Shown: piece by piece, positions 31,433 to 40,323 of the stretch
How positions within the stretch are numbered: position 1 is the first letter of the stretch
Layout: the number at the start of each line of letters is the position of its first letter
Source: Candidatus Gaiellasilicea maunaloa
GTDB lineage: Bacteria > Actinomycetota > Thermoleophilia > Gaiellales > Gaiellaceae
Length of the DNA stretch: 41,042 bases
Direction of reading: 5' to 3'
Assembly: GCA_024330215.1 (NCBI GenBank)
Contig: JANDLU010000025.1
Coordinates: 1-41,042 of the forward strand
The notes under the pieces: model-generated
What the model was told of the DNA's origin: nothing
Seen by the model: the letters and a program-made list of their open reading frames with translations, nothing else
The model's database searches: none
Position numbers and translations under genes: made by a program

Positions 31433-33244
31433 ATGAGCGCCCCGCCGACAGCACTCGAGCCCGTCGCAGGGGTCGGTCTCCACCGCGACACGTGCAACGT
31501 CTACGTGCTCCGTTCCGGGCCGGAGGCGATCCTCGTCGACTTCGGCAGCGGCGCGGTGCTCGATCGTCTGGCCGACTTCGGGGTCGAGCGGGTTACCGAC
31601 ATCCTCGTCACCCACCATCATCGCGACCAGGTCCAGGGACTCGCGCGCGCCGTCGCAGCTGGGATCCGGATCTGGGTGCCACCGCTCGAGCGCGACCTGA
31701 TCGCGAACGGGAGTCGCCACTGGCAGGCGCGGCAGCTCGAGAACGACTACGACCTGCGCCAGGACCGCTTCTCGCTCCTCGAGTCCGTGCCGGTCGCGGG
31801 CACGGTCGCCGAGTACCGCACGGTCGAGATCGGCGGCCATGCGATCTTCACGCTGCCGACGCCGGGTCACACCGCGGGCTCGGTCACCTATCTGATGGAG
31901 GTGGACGGGCGACTGCTCGCCTTCAGCGGCGATCTCGTCTACGGGGACGGGAAGCTCTGGTCGCTGGCCGCGACGCAGTGGTCGTACAGCGGCGTGGATG
32001 GTCTCGTCGCGACGCACGTCTCCTGCGCCGTGCTGGCCGCTCGCGAGCCGGACGTCCTGCTGCCCTCGCACGGGCCGGTCGTCGACGATCCGCAGGAGGT
32101 GCTCGCGACGGTGCGAGCCCGCGTGCAGGAGCTCGTCGACCTGCGCCTCGAGCATCGCTGGGACCTGGCAGACATGCACGCGAGGCCGTGGGCGCCGGTA
32201 ACGCCCCATCTCCTCCGCAACCGGGCCTCGTTCGCAAATAGCTACGCGCTCGTCTCCGAGTCGGGCGCGGCGCTCCTGATCGACTTCGGCTACGACGTCA
32301 CGACCGGCCTCGTGCCGAGCACGAAGCGCGAGGCGCGGCGCGCGCTCCTCTGGCCGCTCGACGCGCTCCGGCGAGACCACGGCGTGTCGCGGATCGAGGC
32401 GGTCGTCGTCACCCATTTCCACGACGATCACGTGGCCGGGCTCGATCTGCTCCGCGAGGTGGAGGGAGCGGAGGTCTGGGTCCCGGAGAACGTGGCGCCG
32501 ATTCTCGCCGACCCTTCGCGGTACGACCTGCCGTGTCTCTGGTTCGAGCCGATCGCGGTCGACCGCGTACTCGGCTTCGACGAGCCGGTCCGCTGGAACG
32601 AGTACGAGCTTCGGCTCCACCCGCTGCCCGGGCACACGCTCTACGCCGCTGCAATCGAGCTCGAGGTCGACGGCAGTCGCGTCCTCGCGACCGGCGACCA
32701 GCAGACCGGCGGCGAGCGGCCGGTGCTGAACTACCAGTACCGCAATCGCTTCCGGATCGACGACTACGTCGCGAGCGCCGAGCTGTACCGGTCGATCCGC
32801 CCCGACCTGATCGTGAGCGGCCACTGGCCGCCGCAGGAGGTGACCGACGAGCTCCTGGACGGCCTGCTCGCGGACGGCCGCCGGCTCGCCGAGCTGCACC
32901 GCGAGCTGCTGCCGCTCGAGGACGCGGACTTGGGTGCCGTGGGCTTCGCGGCGCGGATCGAGCCGTATCGCTCGTCGGTGCGCGCCGGCGATCGGCTCGG
33001 GCTCGACGTGAGCGTCCGCAACCCGTTCGGGCGGGAGGCGGTGGCCTGCGTGCGGCTCGAGGTTCCGGAGGGGTGGTCGGCGCCGGAGGAGCAGGAGATC
33101 GCGCTCGCGGCGCACGCAGAGGGGATCGTCCGCTTCGAGCTCCAGACGGGCGCCGCTGCCCGCCGTGCCCGGATCGGGGCGGACCTTACGGTCGACAGGA
33201 TTCCGTTCGGGCAGCAGGCGGAGGCCCTCGTGGACGTCGAATGA
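31433..33244 (+). CDS. Tandem metallo-beta-lactamase-fold protein
   Basis: A 603-residue fusion of two MBL-fold modules. In the first, the metal motif reads THHHRDQ (H61, H63, D65, Q66): the last His of HxHxDH is replaced by Gln. It continues LPTPGHTAGSVTYLMEVDG and AFSGDLVYGDGKLW. In the second the motif is complete, THFHDDH (H328, H330, D332, H333), with LHPLPGHTLYAAAIELEVDG and ATGDQQTGGE. The last 100 residues (about 500-603) form an Ig-like beta-sandwich (VRAGDRLGLDVSVRNPFG, VPEGWSAPEEQEIALAA). MBL enzymes hydrolyse lactones, thioesters, phosphodiesters or related bonds; a sugar lactone or sugar ester is a guess from context. The ATG at 31433 follows the divergent promoter region. It overlaps the next gene by 4 bases. 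Confidence 0.85.
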   Translation: MSAPPTALEPVAGVGLHRDTCNVYVLRSGPEAILVDFGSGAVLDRLADFGVERVTDILVTHHHRDQVQGLARAVAAGIRIWVPPLERDLIANGSRHWQARQLENDYDLRQDRFSLLESVPVAGTVAEYRTVEIGGHAIFTLPTPGHTAGSVTYLMEVDGRLLAFSGDLVYGDGKLWSLAATQWSYSGVDGLVATHVSCAVLAAREPDVLLPSHGPVVDDPQEVLATVRARVQELVDLRLEHRWDLADMHARPWAPVTPHLLRNRASFANSYALVSESGAALLIDFGYDVTTGLVPSTKREARRALLWPLDALRRDHGVSRIEAVVVTHFHDDHVAGLDLLREVEGAEVWVPENVAPILADPSRYDLPCLWFEPIAVDRVLGFDEPVRWNEYELRLHPLPGHTLYAAAIELEVDGSRVLATGDQQTGGERPVLNYQYRNRFRIDDYVASAELYRSIRPDLIVSGHWPPQEVTDELLDGLLADGRRLAELHRELLPLEDADLGAVGFAARIEPYRSSVRAGDRLGLDVSVRNPFGREAVACVRLEVPEGWSAPEEQEIALAAHAEGIVRFELQTGAAARRARIGADLTVDRIPFGQQAEALVDVE

Positions 33245-34923
33245 GCGAGCTCGTCTTCGAGTCGTCGAGCTACCGGCTCGAGCTTGCGACCGACGGGCTG
33301 ACGGTGACGCTCTCCTCGCCCGGTGGGCTCCGCTGCGCGTCGCTCCGGCCGCTCGCGGCGCTAGACACCGTGGCGGGGCCGGACGAGACGCTCGAGGTGC
33401 TGCCGCCGCGCCGCGACGGAGCGAAGCTCACGGTCGAGCGCCGCTCCACGATCTGGGAGCGCGCGAGCGTCACGCTCGACTGCGCCGACGACGCGCTCGA
33501 GCTTCGGGCGTCCGTCAGCGGACGCGGCGAGCTCAGCGACGTGCACCTCCTTGGCTTCCGCTCGCTGCTCCCGCGCAAGCCGAGCGGGTTCATGCCGAGC
33601 GGCTCGGCCTTTCGCACGCTCTTCTCGCCCAATCCGTCCGACCCTCGCGTGCTGCGTCCAGCGGCCGAGGCCTGTGTGATCGGCGTCTCGGGCGACGGTG
33701 AGCCCGGCCGCGGCCACTGGCTCTTCACGCCGGCGCCGCTCTACCTCGCGCTGAGCGTGGACGACGACGAGTGGGTCGACCTCGGCCTCGCGGGGCCGGT
33801 CGCTGAGCTCGGCTTCGTGCAGCTCGTCTACGAGACGCGCCACGGCGGCTTCGCCCTGAGGCTCGAGTACGAGGGACACACGCGAGTCGACGGCGACTTC
33901 GAGGCGCCGACGCTGATCCTCACCCCAGGCGTCCGCGATCCCTACGCGGGGCTCCGCCGCCATCGCGACGACCTCGTCGCCCGCAATGCCGCTCCGGCTC
34001 CGACCTCGCGCGAGACTCCGGCCTGGTGGCGCGAGCCGATCTTCTGCGGCTGGGGCGCACAGTGCCACCTCGCGGAGACGACGCACGCCGGCAGCGCCGC
34101 CGATCGCGCGACCCAGGCGAGCTACGACGCTTTCCTCAGCCATCTGGAGCGCGAGGGCGTCGCGCCGGGAACGATCGTCCTCGACGACAAGTGGCAGGCC
34201 GCCTACGGGACCAACGAGCCCGACCGCGAGAAGTGGTCTGACCTCAGCGGCTGGATCGCCGCCCGTCACGCGCGCGGCCAGAAGGTGCTGCTCTGGTGGA
34301 AGGCCTGGGATCCGGAGGGCCTGTCGCCGGAGCTCTGCGTCCGCAACCCGGACGGCGTTCCGGTCGCCCTCGACCCGACGAATCCGCGAGCACGCGAGGC
34401 GCTTCGCGAGAGCATCCGGGCGATGCTCTCCACTGACGGTCTCGACGCCGACGGCCTCAAGATCGACTTCACCGCGCGCACTCCGAGTGGCCGCTCGCTC
34501 AGCGCCCACGGCGCTGGCTGGGGAATCGCTCTCCTTCACGATCTGCTCACGGTCGTCTACGCGGCGGCGAAGGAGGCAAAGGCCGACGCGCTCGTGATGA
34601 CGCACACGCCGCACCCGGCGTTCGTCGACGTCACCGACATGATCCGGCTGAACGACATGGTCTCGGGCGCGCCGTCGGTGGTGCCGCAGATGCGCCACCG
34701 CGCGCGCGTCGCGCAGGCCGCGTGCCCCGAGCTCCTGATCGACACCGACGACTGGCGGATCCCGAGCCTGCGCGAATGGCGCGAGTACGTCGAGGAGAAG
34801 CCGCTTTTGGGGATTCCGTCGCTGTATTACGCTCACGCCTTGGACGCCACGAGCGAGTCGTTCGAGCCGCGGGACTACGAGGCGCTGCGGCGCACGTGGG
34901 CGGCGTGGCGGGCTGCAACGTGA
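33241..34923 (+). CDS. TIM-barrel glycosidase, GH36/GH31-like
   Basis: A 560-residue probable alpha-glycosidase. An N-terminal beta-sandwich (about residues 1-250) precedes a barrel that starts at REPIFCGWGAQ. The motif IVLDDKWQ (D315, D316) sits on a strand end, VLLWWKAWDPEGL follows, and DGLKIDF (K407-I-D409) matches the KxD nucleophile pattern of GH36 and related clan members. D503/D504 in LLIDTDDW are acid/base candidates. Typical GH36 enzymes are longer, so this may be a diverged subgroup acting on alpha-galactosides, alpha-xylosides or similar. The ATG overlaps the MBL stop (ATGA), and its own stop overlaps the lacI GTG, so all three are translated together. Secretion is not indicated. 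Confidence 0.75.
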   Translation: MSELVFESSSYRLELATDGLTVTLSSPGGLRCASLRPLAALDTVAGPDETLEVLPPRRDGAKLTVERRSTIWERASVTLDCADDALELRASVSGRGELSDVHLLGFRSLLPRKPSGFMPSGSAFRTLFSPNPSDPRVLRPAAEACVIGVSGDGEPGRGHWLFTPAPLYLALSVDDDEWVDLGLAGPVAELGFVQLVYETRHGGFALRLEYEGHTRVDGDFEAPTLILTPGVRDPYAGLRRHRDDLVARNAAPAPTSRETPAWWREPIFCGWGAQCHLAETTHAGSAADRATQASYDAFLSHLEREGVAPGTIVLDDKWQAAYGTNEPDREKWSDLSGWIAARHARGQKVLLWWKAWDPEGLSPELCVRNPDGVPVALDPTNPRAREALRESIRAMLSTDGLDADGLKIDFTARTPSGRSLSAHGAGWGIALLHDLLTVVYAAAKEAKADALVMTHTPHPAFVDVTDMIRLNDMVSGAPSVVPQMRHRARVAQAACPELLIDTDDWRIPSLREWREYVEEKPLLGIPSLYYAHALDATSESFEPRDYEALRRTWAAWRAAT

Positions 34924-35972
34924 GCGTGCACGAAGGAAGCGGTCTCGTAGGCGAGCAGCCGCTGCGCCCCGTCACGCTCGCCGACATCGCCCGCGAGGCG
35001 GGAACGTCTGCCTCGACGGCGTCGCGGGCGCTCAGCGGCCGTGGCTACGTCTCGCCGCTCGCGCGCGTTCGCCTGCTCGAGGCGGCGGAGCGGCTCGGCT
35101 ACGTGCCGGACGCGTCGGCGCGAACGCTGAAGCAGCGCACGAGCCGCGTCGTCGGCGTCGCCGTTTCGGACCTCGGCAACCAGTTCTATGCATTGCTCGC
35201 CGCGGGCATCGAGCAGACGCTCCGCGAGGCGGACTACCAGATGGTGCTCGTCTCCGACAACAGCGACCGCGCCCAGGAGCTCTCGTTCGCACGAACCTTC
35301 CTCGCCATGCGCGCGGCCGGGGTGATCATGACGCCCGCCGACAGCGCAGCCGCCTCGCTGCTCGCGAGGAACGGCGTCGATGTCGTCGAGGTCGACCGGC
35401 AACTGGCGGAGGTGCCCTGCGACGCGGTCGTGATCGATAACGAGGAGGGCGGCCGCCTGGCGACCGCGCATCTGCTCGAGCTCGGTCATCGCCGGATCGG
35501 CCTCCTCGTCGCCGACACCGACTGGACGACCGACGCGGGGCGGCTCGCCGGCTATCGCTCAGCGCACGCCGGGGCCGGCGTTGTCGTGGACGAGCGGCTG
35601 ATTCTCCCAATCGCCTTCCACGCCCCGGATGCGGAGCAGCGGATCGCGGCGCTTCTCGACAAGCAGGCGCCGACCGCGATCTTCGCCGCCAACAACCAGC
35701 TCGCCGAGCACGCCTGGAAGGTTCTGCGCGTCCGCGGGCTCCGGCTCGCCCAGGACGTCTCGCTCGTCGGCTTCGACGACGTGGCTTGGACGTCGATGGT
35801 CGATCCGGGAATCACCGTGGTCGCGCAGCCGACGATCGAGCTCGGCCGCCGTGCCGCTCAGCTGCTGCTGCGCCGGATCGACGACCCAGGTTGCGAGCCG
35901 GGCTTCGAGTGCCTCGAGCCGACGCTCGTCGTCCGCGCCTCGACCGCGCCGCCAACGTTGGCGACCACCTGA
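34920..35972 (+). CDS. LacI-family transcriptional regulator
   Basis: A 350-residue sugar-responsive repressor. The DNA-binding domain is VTLADIAREAGTSASTASRALSGRGYVSPLARVRLLEAAERLGYVPDASARTLK (helix-turn-helix plus hinge helix; about residues 18-70). The effector domain has the periplasmic-binding fold: VVGVAVSDLGNQFYALLAAGIEQTLREADY, GVIMTPADSAAASLL, VIDNEEGGRLATAHLLELGHRRIGLL and VSLVGFDDVAWTSMVDPGITVVAQP. It begins with GTG overlapping the glycosidase stop (GTGA) and has a 17-residue lead. As the last gene of this unit it likely controls it and perhaps the divergent importer unit; a palindrome at 31386 is a candidate target. Confidence 0.92.
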   Translation: MSVHEGSGLVGEQPLRPVTLADIAREAGTSASTASRALSGRGYVSPLARVRLLEAAERLGYVPDASARTLKQRTSRVVGVAVSDLGNQFYALLAAGIEQTLREADYQMVLVSDNSDRAQELSFARTFLAMRAAGVIMTPADSAAASLLARNGVDVVEVDRQLAEVPCDAVVIDNEEGGRLATAHLLELGHRRIGLLVADTDWTTDAGRLAGYRSAHAGAGVVVDERLILPIAFHAPDAEQRIAALLDKQAPTAIFAANNQLAEHAWKVLRVRGLRLAQDVSLVGFDDVAWTSMVDPGITVVAQPTIELGRRAAQLLLRRIDDPGCEPGFECLEPTLVVRASTAPPTLATT

Positions 35973-35980
35973 CCACCGTT

Positions 35981-35999
35981 ATGTGATAGTTTCATATGG
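35981..35999. promoter_or_regulatory. AT-rich upstream site of the toxin-antitoxin pair
   Basis: An AT-rich stretch (ATGTGATAGTTTCATATGG) stands out against the GC-rich surroundings just before the antitoxin start. It has an imperfect two-fold pattern (TATG...CATA) and could be both promoter and antitoxin-bound operator. Tentative. Confidence 0.35.
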
Positions 36000-36000
36000 C

Positions 36001-36237
36001 ATGAGCAGGATTCTCTCCGTCTCCGTTCCCGATGCGCTGATCGACGAAGTCGAGGCGGTCGCTATGGCTCAGGGACGAACGAAGAGCGAGCTCGTGCGCG
36101 AGGCACTTCGCCTGCATCTGGAGCTCGAGCGCTTTCGTGGGCTGCAGACGTACGCGCGACGCGAAGCCGAACGCCGGGGGATCGGACCCGAGGACGCCGA
36201 GGCGCTGGTCGACGAGTTGCGGGCGGCGGGCGCCTGA
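36001..36237 (+). CDS. Ribbon-helix-helix antitoxin (VapB-like)
   Basis: A 78-residue CopG-type protein that should bind its own promoter and neutralise the toxin encoded next. The N-terminal ribbon ILSVSVPDALIDEVEAVA and helix-turn-helix part QGRTKSELVREALRLHLE follow the RHH pattern (alternating strand, then two helices). The C-terminal half (RFRGLQTYARREAERRGIGPEDAEALVDELR) is charged and would wrap the toxin. The ATG matches family starts. Its TGA overlaps the CTG start proposed for the PIN gene. Confidence 0.85.
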   Translation: MSRILSVSVPDALIDEVEAVAMAQGRTKSELVREALRLHLELERFRGLQTYARREAERRGIGPEDAEALVDELRAAGA

Positions 36238-36656
36238 CACTCCGCGTCGTCTGCGATACGAACGTCCTCGTGTCCGCGTTCATTGCAGATGGCCCGCCCA
36301 GCCGGCTCGTCGAGCTCGCAGTCACCCGCCGGATCTCGCTGATCCTTCCGGAGCCGGTACTGGTCGAGCTCGAGCGGGTGCTGGTGCGCAAGCTCGGTTT
36401 CAGCGGCGAGCGATGGCTGGAGACTCGGGCACTGCTGGAATCGATCGCCGCCGAACGGCCCGCGGCGCCGGTCTCGATCGATCGAACCACGGGCGATCCT
36501 GCCGATGACGTGATCCTGGGTTGCGCAGTGGCGGCCGCGGCCGACGTGCTTGCCAGCGGTGACCGCCAACACCTCCTGCCGGTCGGTGCGTACGGCGGCG
36601 TCCGCATCCTGACTCCGCAGGCGCTGCTGGCTGAGCTCTCGCGCGCTCAGCCGTAG
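36234..36656 (+). CDS. PIN-domain toxin (VapC-like), probable CTG start
   Basis: A 140-residue PIN nuclease that as free toxin would cut specific RNA. The N-terminus TLRVVCDTNVLVSAFI carries the first catalytic Asp (CDTN). Other acidic residues include the Glu in PVLVELERVL and the Asp residues in DRTTGDPADDVILGCA and SGDRQHLL. The only in-frame start upstream of CDTN that fits is a CTG at 36234, overlapping the antitoxin stop as CTGA; the next standard start (GTG at 36270) would lose the Asp and the first strand. This is good evidence for CTG initiation. The 3' end overlaps the convergent ABC gene by 10 bases. Confidence 0.8.
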   Translation: MTLRVVCDTNVLVSAFIADGPPSRLVELAVTRRISLILPEPVLVELERVLVRKLGFSGERWLETRALLESIAAERPAAPVSIDRTTGDPADDVILGCAVAAAADVLASGDRQHLLPVGAYGGVRILTPQALLAELSRAQP

Positions 36657-38434
36657 GCCGCTGCCTGGAGCGAATAGAGGTCGGCGTACATGCCGCCGCG
36701 GGCGATCAGCTCGGCGTGGCTGCCCTGCTCGACTATGGCGCCGCCGTCGACGACAACGATCAGGTCGGCTATTCGCACCGTCGAGAAGCGATGCGAGACG
36801 AAGACGGCGATCCCGCCTGTCGCTCTCGCGACAGCGCGGGCCGACGTGGCGTAGCGCTCGAAGAGGACGTGCTCGGCGTGCGCGTCGAGGCCGGAGGTCG
36901 GCTCGTCCAGGATGAGCAGGAGCGGTGCCGTCCGCATCATCGCGCGGGCGAGCGCGAGCTTCTGCCACTGCCCGCCGGAAAGCTCGGCGCCGTCGGCATG
37001 CGACTTCCCGAGCTGCGTCTCGAGCCCGTCCTGGAGCTGCCTCACGACGTCCTCGGCGCCGGCGCGCTCGATTGCGGCGGCGACCGCGTCGCCGTCCTCC
37101 GCAACCCGAAGGTCGCCGACACCGATGCTCTCCCGAGCCACCAGCTCGAAGCGGACGAAGTCCTGGAAGCCGGCGGCGATCCGCTGGCGCCATTCCGCGG
37201 CAGGGAAGCGCGCCAGGTCCTCACCGTCCACGACGATACGTCCGCTCGTCGGGTCGTAGAAGCGGCAGAGGAGCTTGACGAGCGTCGACTTTCCGGCGCC
37301 GTTCTCGCCGACGAAGGCGATCGTCGATCCGGGGGCGATGTCGAGATCGATGTCGCGCAGCACCTCGACCTCGGTGCTGGGATAGCGGAACGACATCCCT
37401 TCGAAGCGGATCCCCTCGCGTAGGTGCTCCGGGACGGTGGCACCGAGCGGCTCCGGCCGGTAGAGCCGCCCGACGAGCCCGCGCAACCACGCGAGCCGAC
37501 CCATCGCCTCTGCGCCGCGCTGGAGGAACTGCGTCGTGCCGACGATCTCGTAGACGAGCTCGCTCGTCTGCGCTGCGAGCGAGACGGCGAGGACGACGTC
37601 GCCCGCCGTGTGCTCGCCGTCGATCGCGCCGCGCACGACGACGAGCAGCCCGAAGACGTACCCGAGCGCGAAGACGAGCTGCCCCGCCGACATCGCGGCC
37701 ACCCCCTCGAACTCGGCGCGGAAGCGCCGTCGCCGCAGCTCCTCACGGCTCTCGCGCAACCTCAGCCGCAGCTCGTCTTCGAGCCCGAAGATGCGGATCT
37801 CCTTCGCAGCGTCCGCCCGCACGGCCAGGTCGAGCAGGTGCGTGGCTCGGCGCGAGCGCTCGATGTCGCCCCAGATGGCGAAACTGAAGCGGCGAAACGC
37901 CCAGCGCGCGGAGACGAGCGGTGGCAGCGCGAACGCGAGGAGGAGCAGCAACGCCGGCTGCAGCAGCGCGAGCATGACCACCGTGACGACGAGCTGGAGG
38001 ACGCGGCCGACGCTCTCGACCGCTGTGCGGACCGACATGTAGAGCGGGTTTCCGCCGATCCGGAGCAGCTCGATCCGGTCCGCCAAATCCGGACGCTCGT
38101 GGTGCTCGAGCCCGCGGGAGCCCTGACTCAGCTCGCCGAGCTCGCTGTTCACCTGCACGAGGTTGAGGTCGGACACCTCCACCCACAACACGTGCGCGAC
38201 GTGGCCGGCGACCTGGTTCAGGAGGGCGAGGAGCGGCACGAAGGACGCCGCGAGAGTCGCCGTGAAGACGTCCCGTTCCACGACGGCGTCGGTCACGTAC
38301 TTGAGCGCCAGCGGCGCGAGCGGCCAGCTCAGATACTCAAGCAGCATCAGCCCTGTCAGCGCGAGCAGCCGCCGCGGGCTCGCACGCCAGCCGCTGCGAA
38401 GGATCGCCGCGAAGCCGCGCAGAAACTCGCTCAT
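36647..38434 (-). CDS. ABC exporter-type half-transporter (second of pair)
   Basis: A 595-residue fused transporter. The membrane domain (about residues 1-330) has several helices (LLALTGLMLLEYLSWPLAPLALKY, VLQLVVTVVMLALLQPALLLLLAFALP, LVFALGYVFGLLVVVRG) and the KEIRIFGLED coupling loop. The nucleotide-binding domain shows Walker A FVGENGAGKSTLVKLL, Q-loop AGFQDFVRFEL, signature ELSGGQWQKLALARAM, Walker B LLLILDEPTSGLD and switch His in VFVSHRFSTVR. It should form a heterodimer with the upstream partner, whose stop overlaps its ATG (38431-38434). The exported substrate is unknown; no biosynthetic partner is nearby. Confidence 0.9.
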   Translation of the reverse strand: MSEFLRGFAAILRSGWRASPRRLLALTGLMLLEYLSWPLAPLALKYVTDAVVERDVFTATLAASFVPLLALLNQVAGHVAHVLWVEVSDLNLVQVNSELGELSQGSRGLEHHERPDLADRIELLRIGGNPLYMSVRTAVESVGRVLQLVVTVVMLALLQPALLLLLAFALPPLVSARWAFRRFSFAIWGDIERSRRATHLLDLAVRADAAKEIRIFGLEDELRLRLRESREELRRRRFRAEFEGVAAMSAGQLVFALGYVFGLLVVVRGAIDGEHTAGDVVLAVSLAAQTSELVYEIVGTTQFLQRGAEAMGRLAWLRGLVGRLYRPEPLGATVPEHLREGIRFEGMSFRYPSTEVEVLRDIDLDIAPGSTIAFVGENGAGKSTLVKLLCRFYDPTSGRIVVDGEDLARFPAAEWRQRIAAGFQDFVRFELVARESIGVGDLRVAEDGDAVAAAIERAGAEDVVRQLQDGLETQLGKSHADGAELSGGQWQKLALARAMMRTAPLLLILDEPTSGLDAHAEHVLFERYATSARAVARATGGIAVFVSHRFSTVRIADLIVVVDGGAIVEQGSHAELIARGGMYADLYSLQAAAYG

Positions 38435-40287
38435 CCGGCGCCGTCCGGGGCGAAGCGCTCCGCCTGGAGGCGGAACAGCTCGGCGTAGCGGCCGCCGTCC
38501 GCCAGCAGCTCCTCGTGCGTCCCGTCCTCGATGACGGCGCCTTCCTCGAGCACGACGATGCGGCCGGCGCGGCGAACCGACGAGAAGCGATGCGAGATCA
38601 GGATCGTCGTCAATCCCTGCGTCAGGTCGAGGAAGTGCTCGAAGAACGCCGCCTCGGCGCGGACATCGAGGTTCGCGGTCGGTTCGTCGAGGACGAGCAC
38701 GCCGGCGCCGGCATCCACCGCGGCGATCGCCCGCGCGATCGCCACCCGCTGCCACTGGCCGCCTGAGAGCTCGGCGCCGTCCTGGTACTCACGCGAGAGG
38801 ACAGTGTCCAGCCCATGCGGAAGCCGCTCGACGAGATCGAGCGCGCCCGCCTGCGTGAGCGCAGAGCGGATGCGAGCGTCGTCGCCGAGCAACGCGGGCG
38901 CGCCGAAGCCGACGTTCTCTCGGACCGGCAGCTCGTAGTGGACGAAGTCCTGGAAGATCGCGCCGAGGCGCCGCCGCCACGCCGCCGCGGGGAACTCGCG
39001 CACGTCGATCCCGTCGACCGTGATCCGCCCCGACCGCGGCTCGTAGAGGCGTGCCAGCAGCTTCACGAGCGTCGTCTTGCCGGCCCCGTTGAGCCCGACG
39101 ATCGCGAGCGAGCGACCGGCGCTGATCGTCAAGTCGAGATTGCGCAGCACCGGCCGGGCGCCGTCGTCGTAGCCGAACGTGACATCCTCGAAGCGAATCT
39201 CCGCGCGTGGACGCCCCGTGGGGTCGGCGCTCGGCGCGACCGCCGTGAGTTGCGTGGCCGCCGTGGTTTCGAAGCGCTCGAGCGCATCGTAGGCACGTAA
39301 GCCGTTCTCAGTGGCCCAGTCAGAGTTCCAGAAGAACGTGCCGAACGCGCTGATCAGGACGATCGCCTGCAGCGCGAACACGAGCTCGCCGAGCGTGAGC
39401 TCGCCGCCGGCCGCGGCTCGAGCCGCGCCGATCGTCGCGACACCCGAGAGCACGAGCCACGCGGGGATCGAGACGAGGAACGGTACGTAGACGATCCGCC
39501 GCCGGGCCCGCCACACCGGCCGCACGGCGCCGAGCGCAGTGGACCGGTAGCGCTCGCCAAGCCAGGTCGCGAGCCCGAAGATCCGCGCTTCCTTCGCCGC
39601 CGTGGGCGTCGCGAGCAGGTCGCGGTAGTAGTCGCGTCGCCTGCGCTCCCCGCCGAAGCGCCCCTCGAATTCGCCGAGCCTGCCGACGCCGGAGCGAATG
39701 CCTACCCGGACGGCCAGGGCGCCGAGCCCGGCGGCGACCCCCGCCCACCACGTGTAGGCGACTCCGAGCAGGATCGAGGCGACGCCCCACTGCACGTAGC
39801 GCGACAGGAGTGCCAGCATCCCGGCGCACGCGCCTCCCGGCGAGAAGCCGATGCCGCGGTCCGGGTCGACGATCTGTGCGAGCTGGTCGAGCGTGCGCGC
39901 GTCCTCGAGCGCTCCGATCCCGACGGGCTCGAGCGACGCCGCCGCGACGCGTTCGCGAACGGAGTCGTCGACGCGCCACGTCACAAGCTCTCCGGCCGCC
40001 CACTGAAACGGCCACGACAGCTGCTGGACGACGAAAAGCGCCCCGGCGAGGAGGAGCGCGTTCCGCAGCGACTGCCATTGCGGCGAGTCCAGGCCGCTCT
40101 CGATGGCGGCGGGCACGCGGCCGACGACGGCGCTCGTGGCGAGGATGAAGGCGACAGGTGCGAGCCCGGTGAAGATCTGGAAGGCGACTGCGCCGCCGAC
40201 GAGTCGAGGCCCGGCCACCCGCAGGAGGCGCACGATCCGGAGGCGCAAGGCGATGCGCTCGCGCACGTATTTCCTCAGCCGGCGCAC
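38431..40287 (-). CDS. ABC exporter-type half-transporter (first of pair)
   Basis: A 618-residue partner of the next gene. The membrane domain includes VGGAVAFQIFTGLAPVAFILATSAVV, LLLAGALFVVQQLSWPF, VASILLGVAYTWWAGVAAGLGALAV and VPFLVSIPAWLVLSGVATIG, with the coupling loop KEARIFGLATWL. The ATPase domain has Walker A IVGLNGAGKTTLVKLL, Q-loop AIFQDFVHYEL, signature ELSGGQWQRVAIARAI, Walker B VLVLDEPTANLD and switch His in ILISHRFSSVR; both ATPase sites look intact. The GTG start gives a basic lead (MRRLRKYVRERIALR). It is read divergently from the solute-binding protein gene, sharing 87 bases. Confidence 0.9.
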   Translation of the reverse strand: MRRLRKYVRERIALRLRIVRLLRVAGPRLVGGAVAFQIFTGLAPVAFILATSAVVGRVPAAIESGLDSPQWQSLRNALLLAGALFVVQQLSWPFQWAAGELVTWRVDDSVRERVAAASLEPVGIGALEDARTLDQLAQIVDPDRGIGFSPGGACAGMLALLSRYVQWGVASILLGVAYTWWAGVAAGLGALAVRVGIRSGVGRLGEFEGRFGGERRRRDYYRDLLATPTAAKEARIFGLATWLGERYRSTALGAVRPVWRARRRIVYVPFLVSIPAWLVLSGVATIGAARAAAGGELTLGELVFALQAIVLISAFGTFFWNSDWATENGLRAYDALERFETTAATQLTAVAPSADPTGRPRAEIRFEDVTFGYDDGARPVLRNLDLTISAGRSLAIVGLNGAGKTTLVKLLARLYEPRSGRITVDGIDVREFPAAAWRRRLGAIFQDFVHYELPVRENVGFGAPALLGDDARIRSALTQAGALDLVERLPHGLDTVLSREYQDGAELSGGQWQRVAIARAIAAVDAGAGVLVLDEPTANLDVRAEAAFFEHFLDLTQGLTTILISHRFSSVRRAGRIVVLEEGAVIEDGTHEELLADGGRYAELFRLQAERFAPDGAG

Positions 40288-40294
40288 GCTTCTC

Positions 40295-40323
40295 TTGAAT
40301 CCGGCGTGAACATGTGGTTACGT
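40295..40323 (+). promoter_or_regulatory. Promoter candidate for solute-binding protein
   Basis: TTGAAT (-35), a 17-base spacer and TTACGT (-10), 52 bases before the start codon. The -35 is good, the -10 is weak. It overlaps an operator-like palindrome. Confidence 0.35.

Noticed and set aside
38435-38755. N-terminal extension of the second ABC transporter
   Set aside because: It overlaps the partner gene in another frame; the ATG at 38434 gives the usual membrane-domain start and a 4-base overlap.
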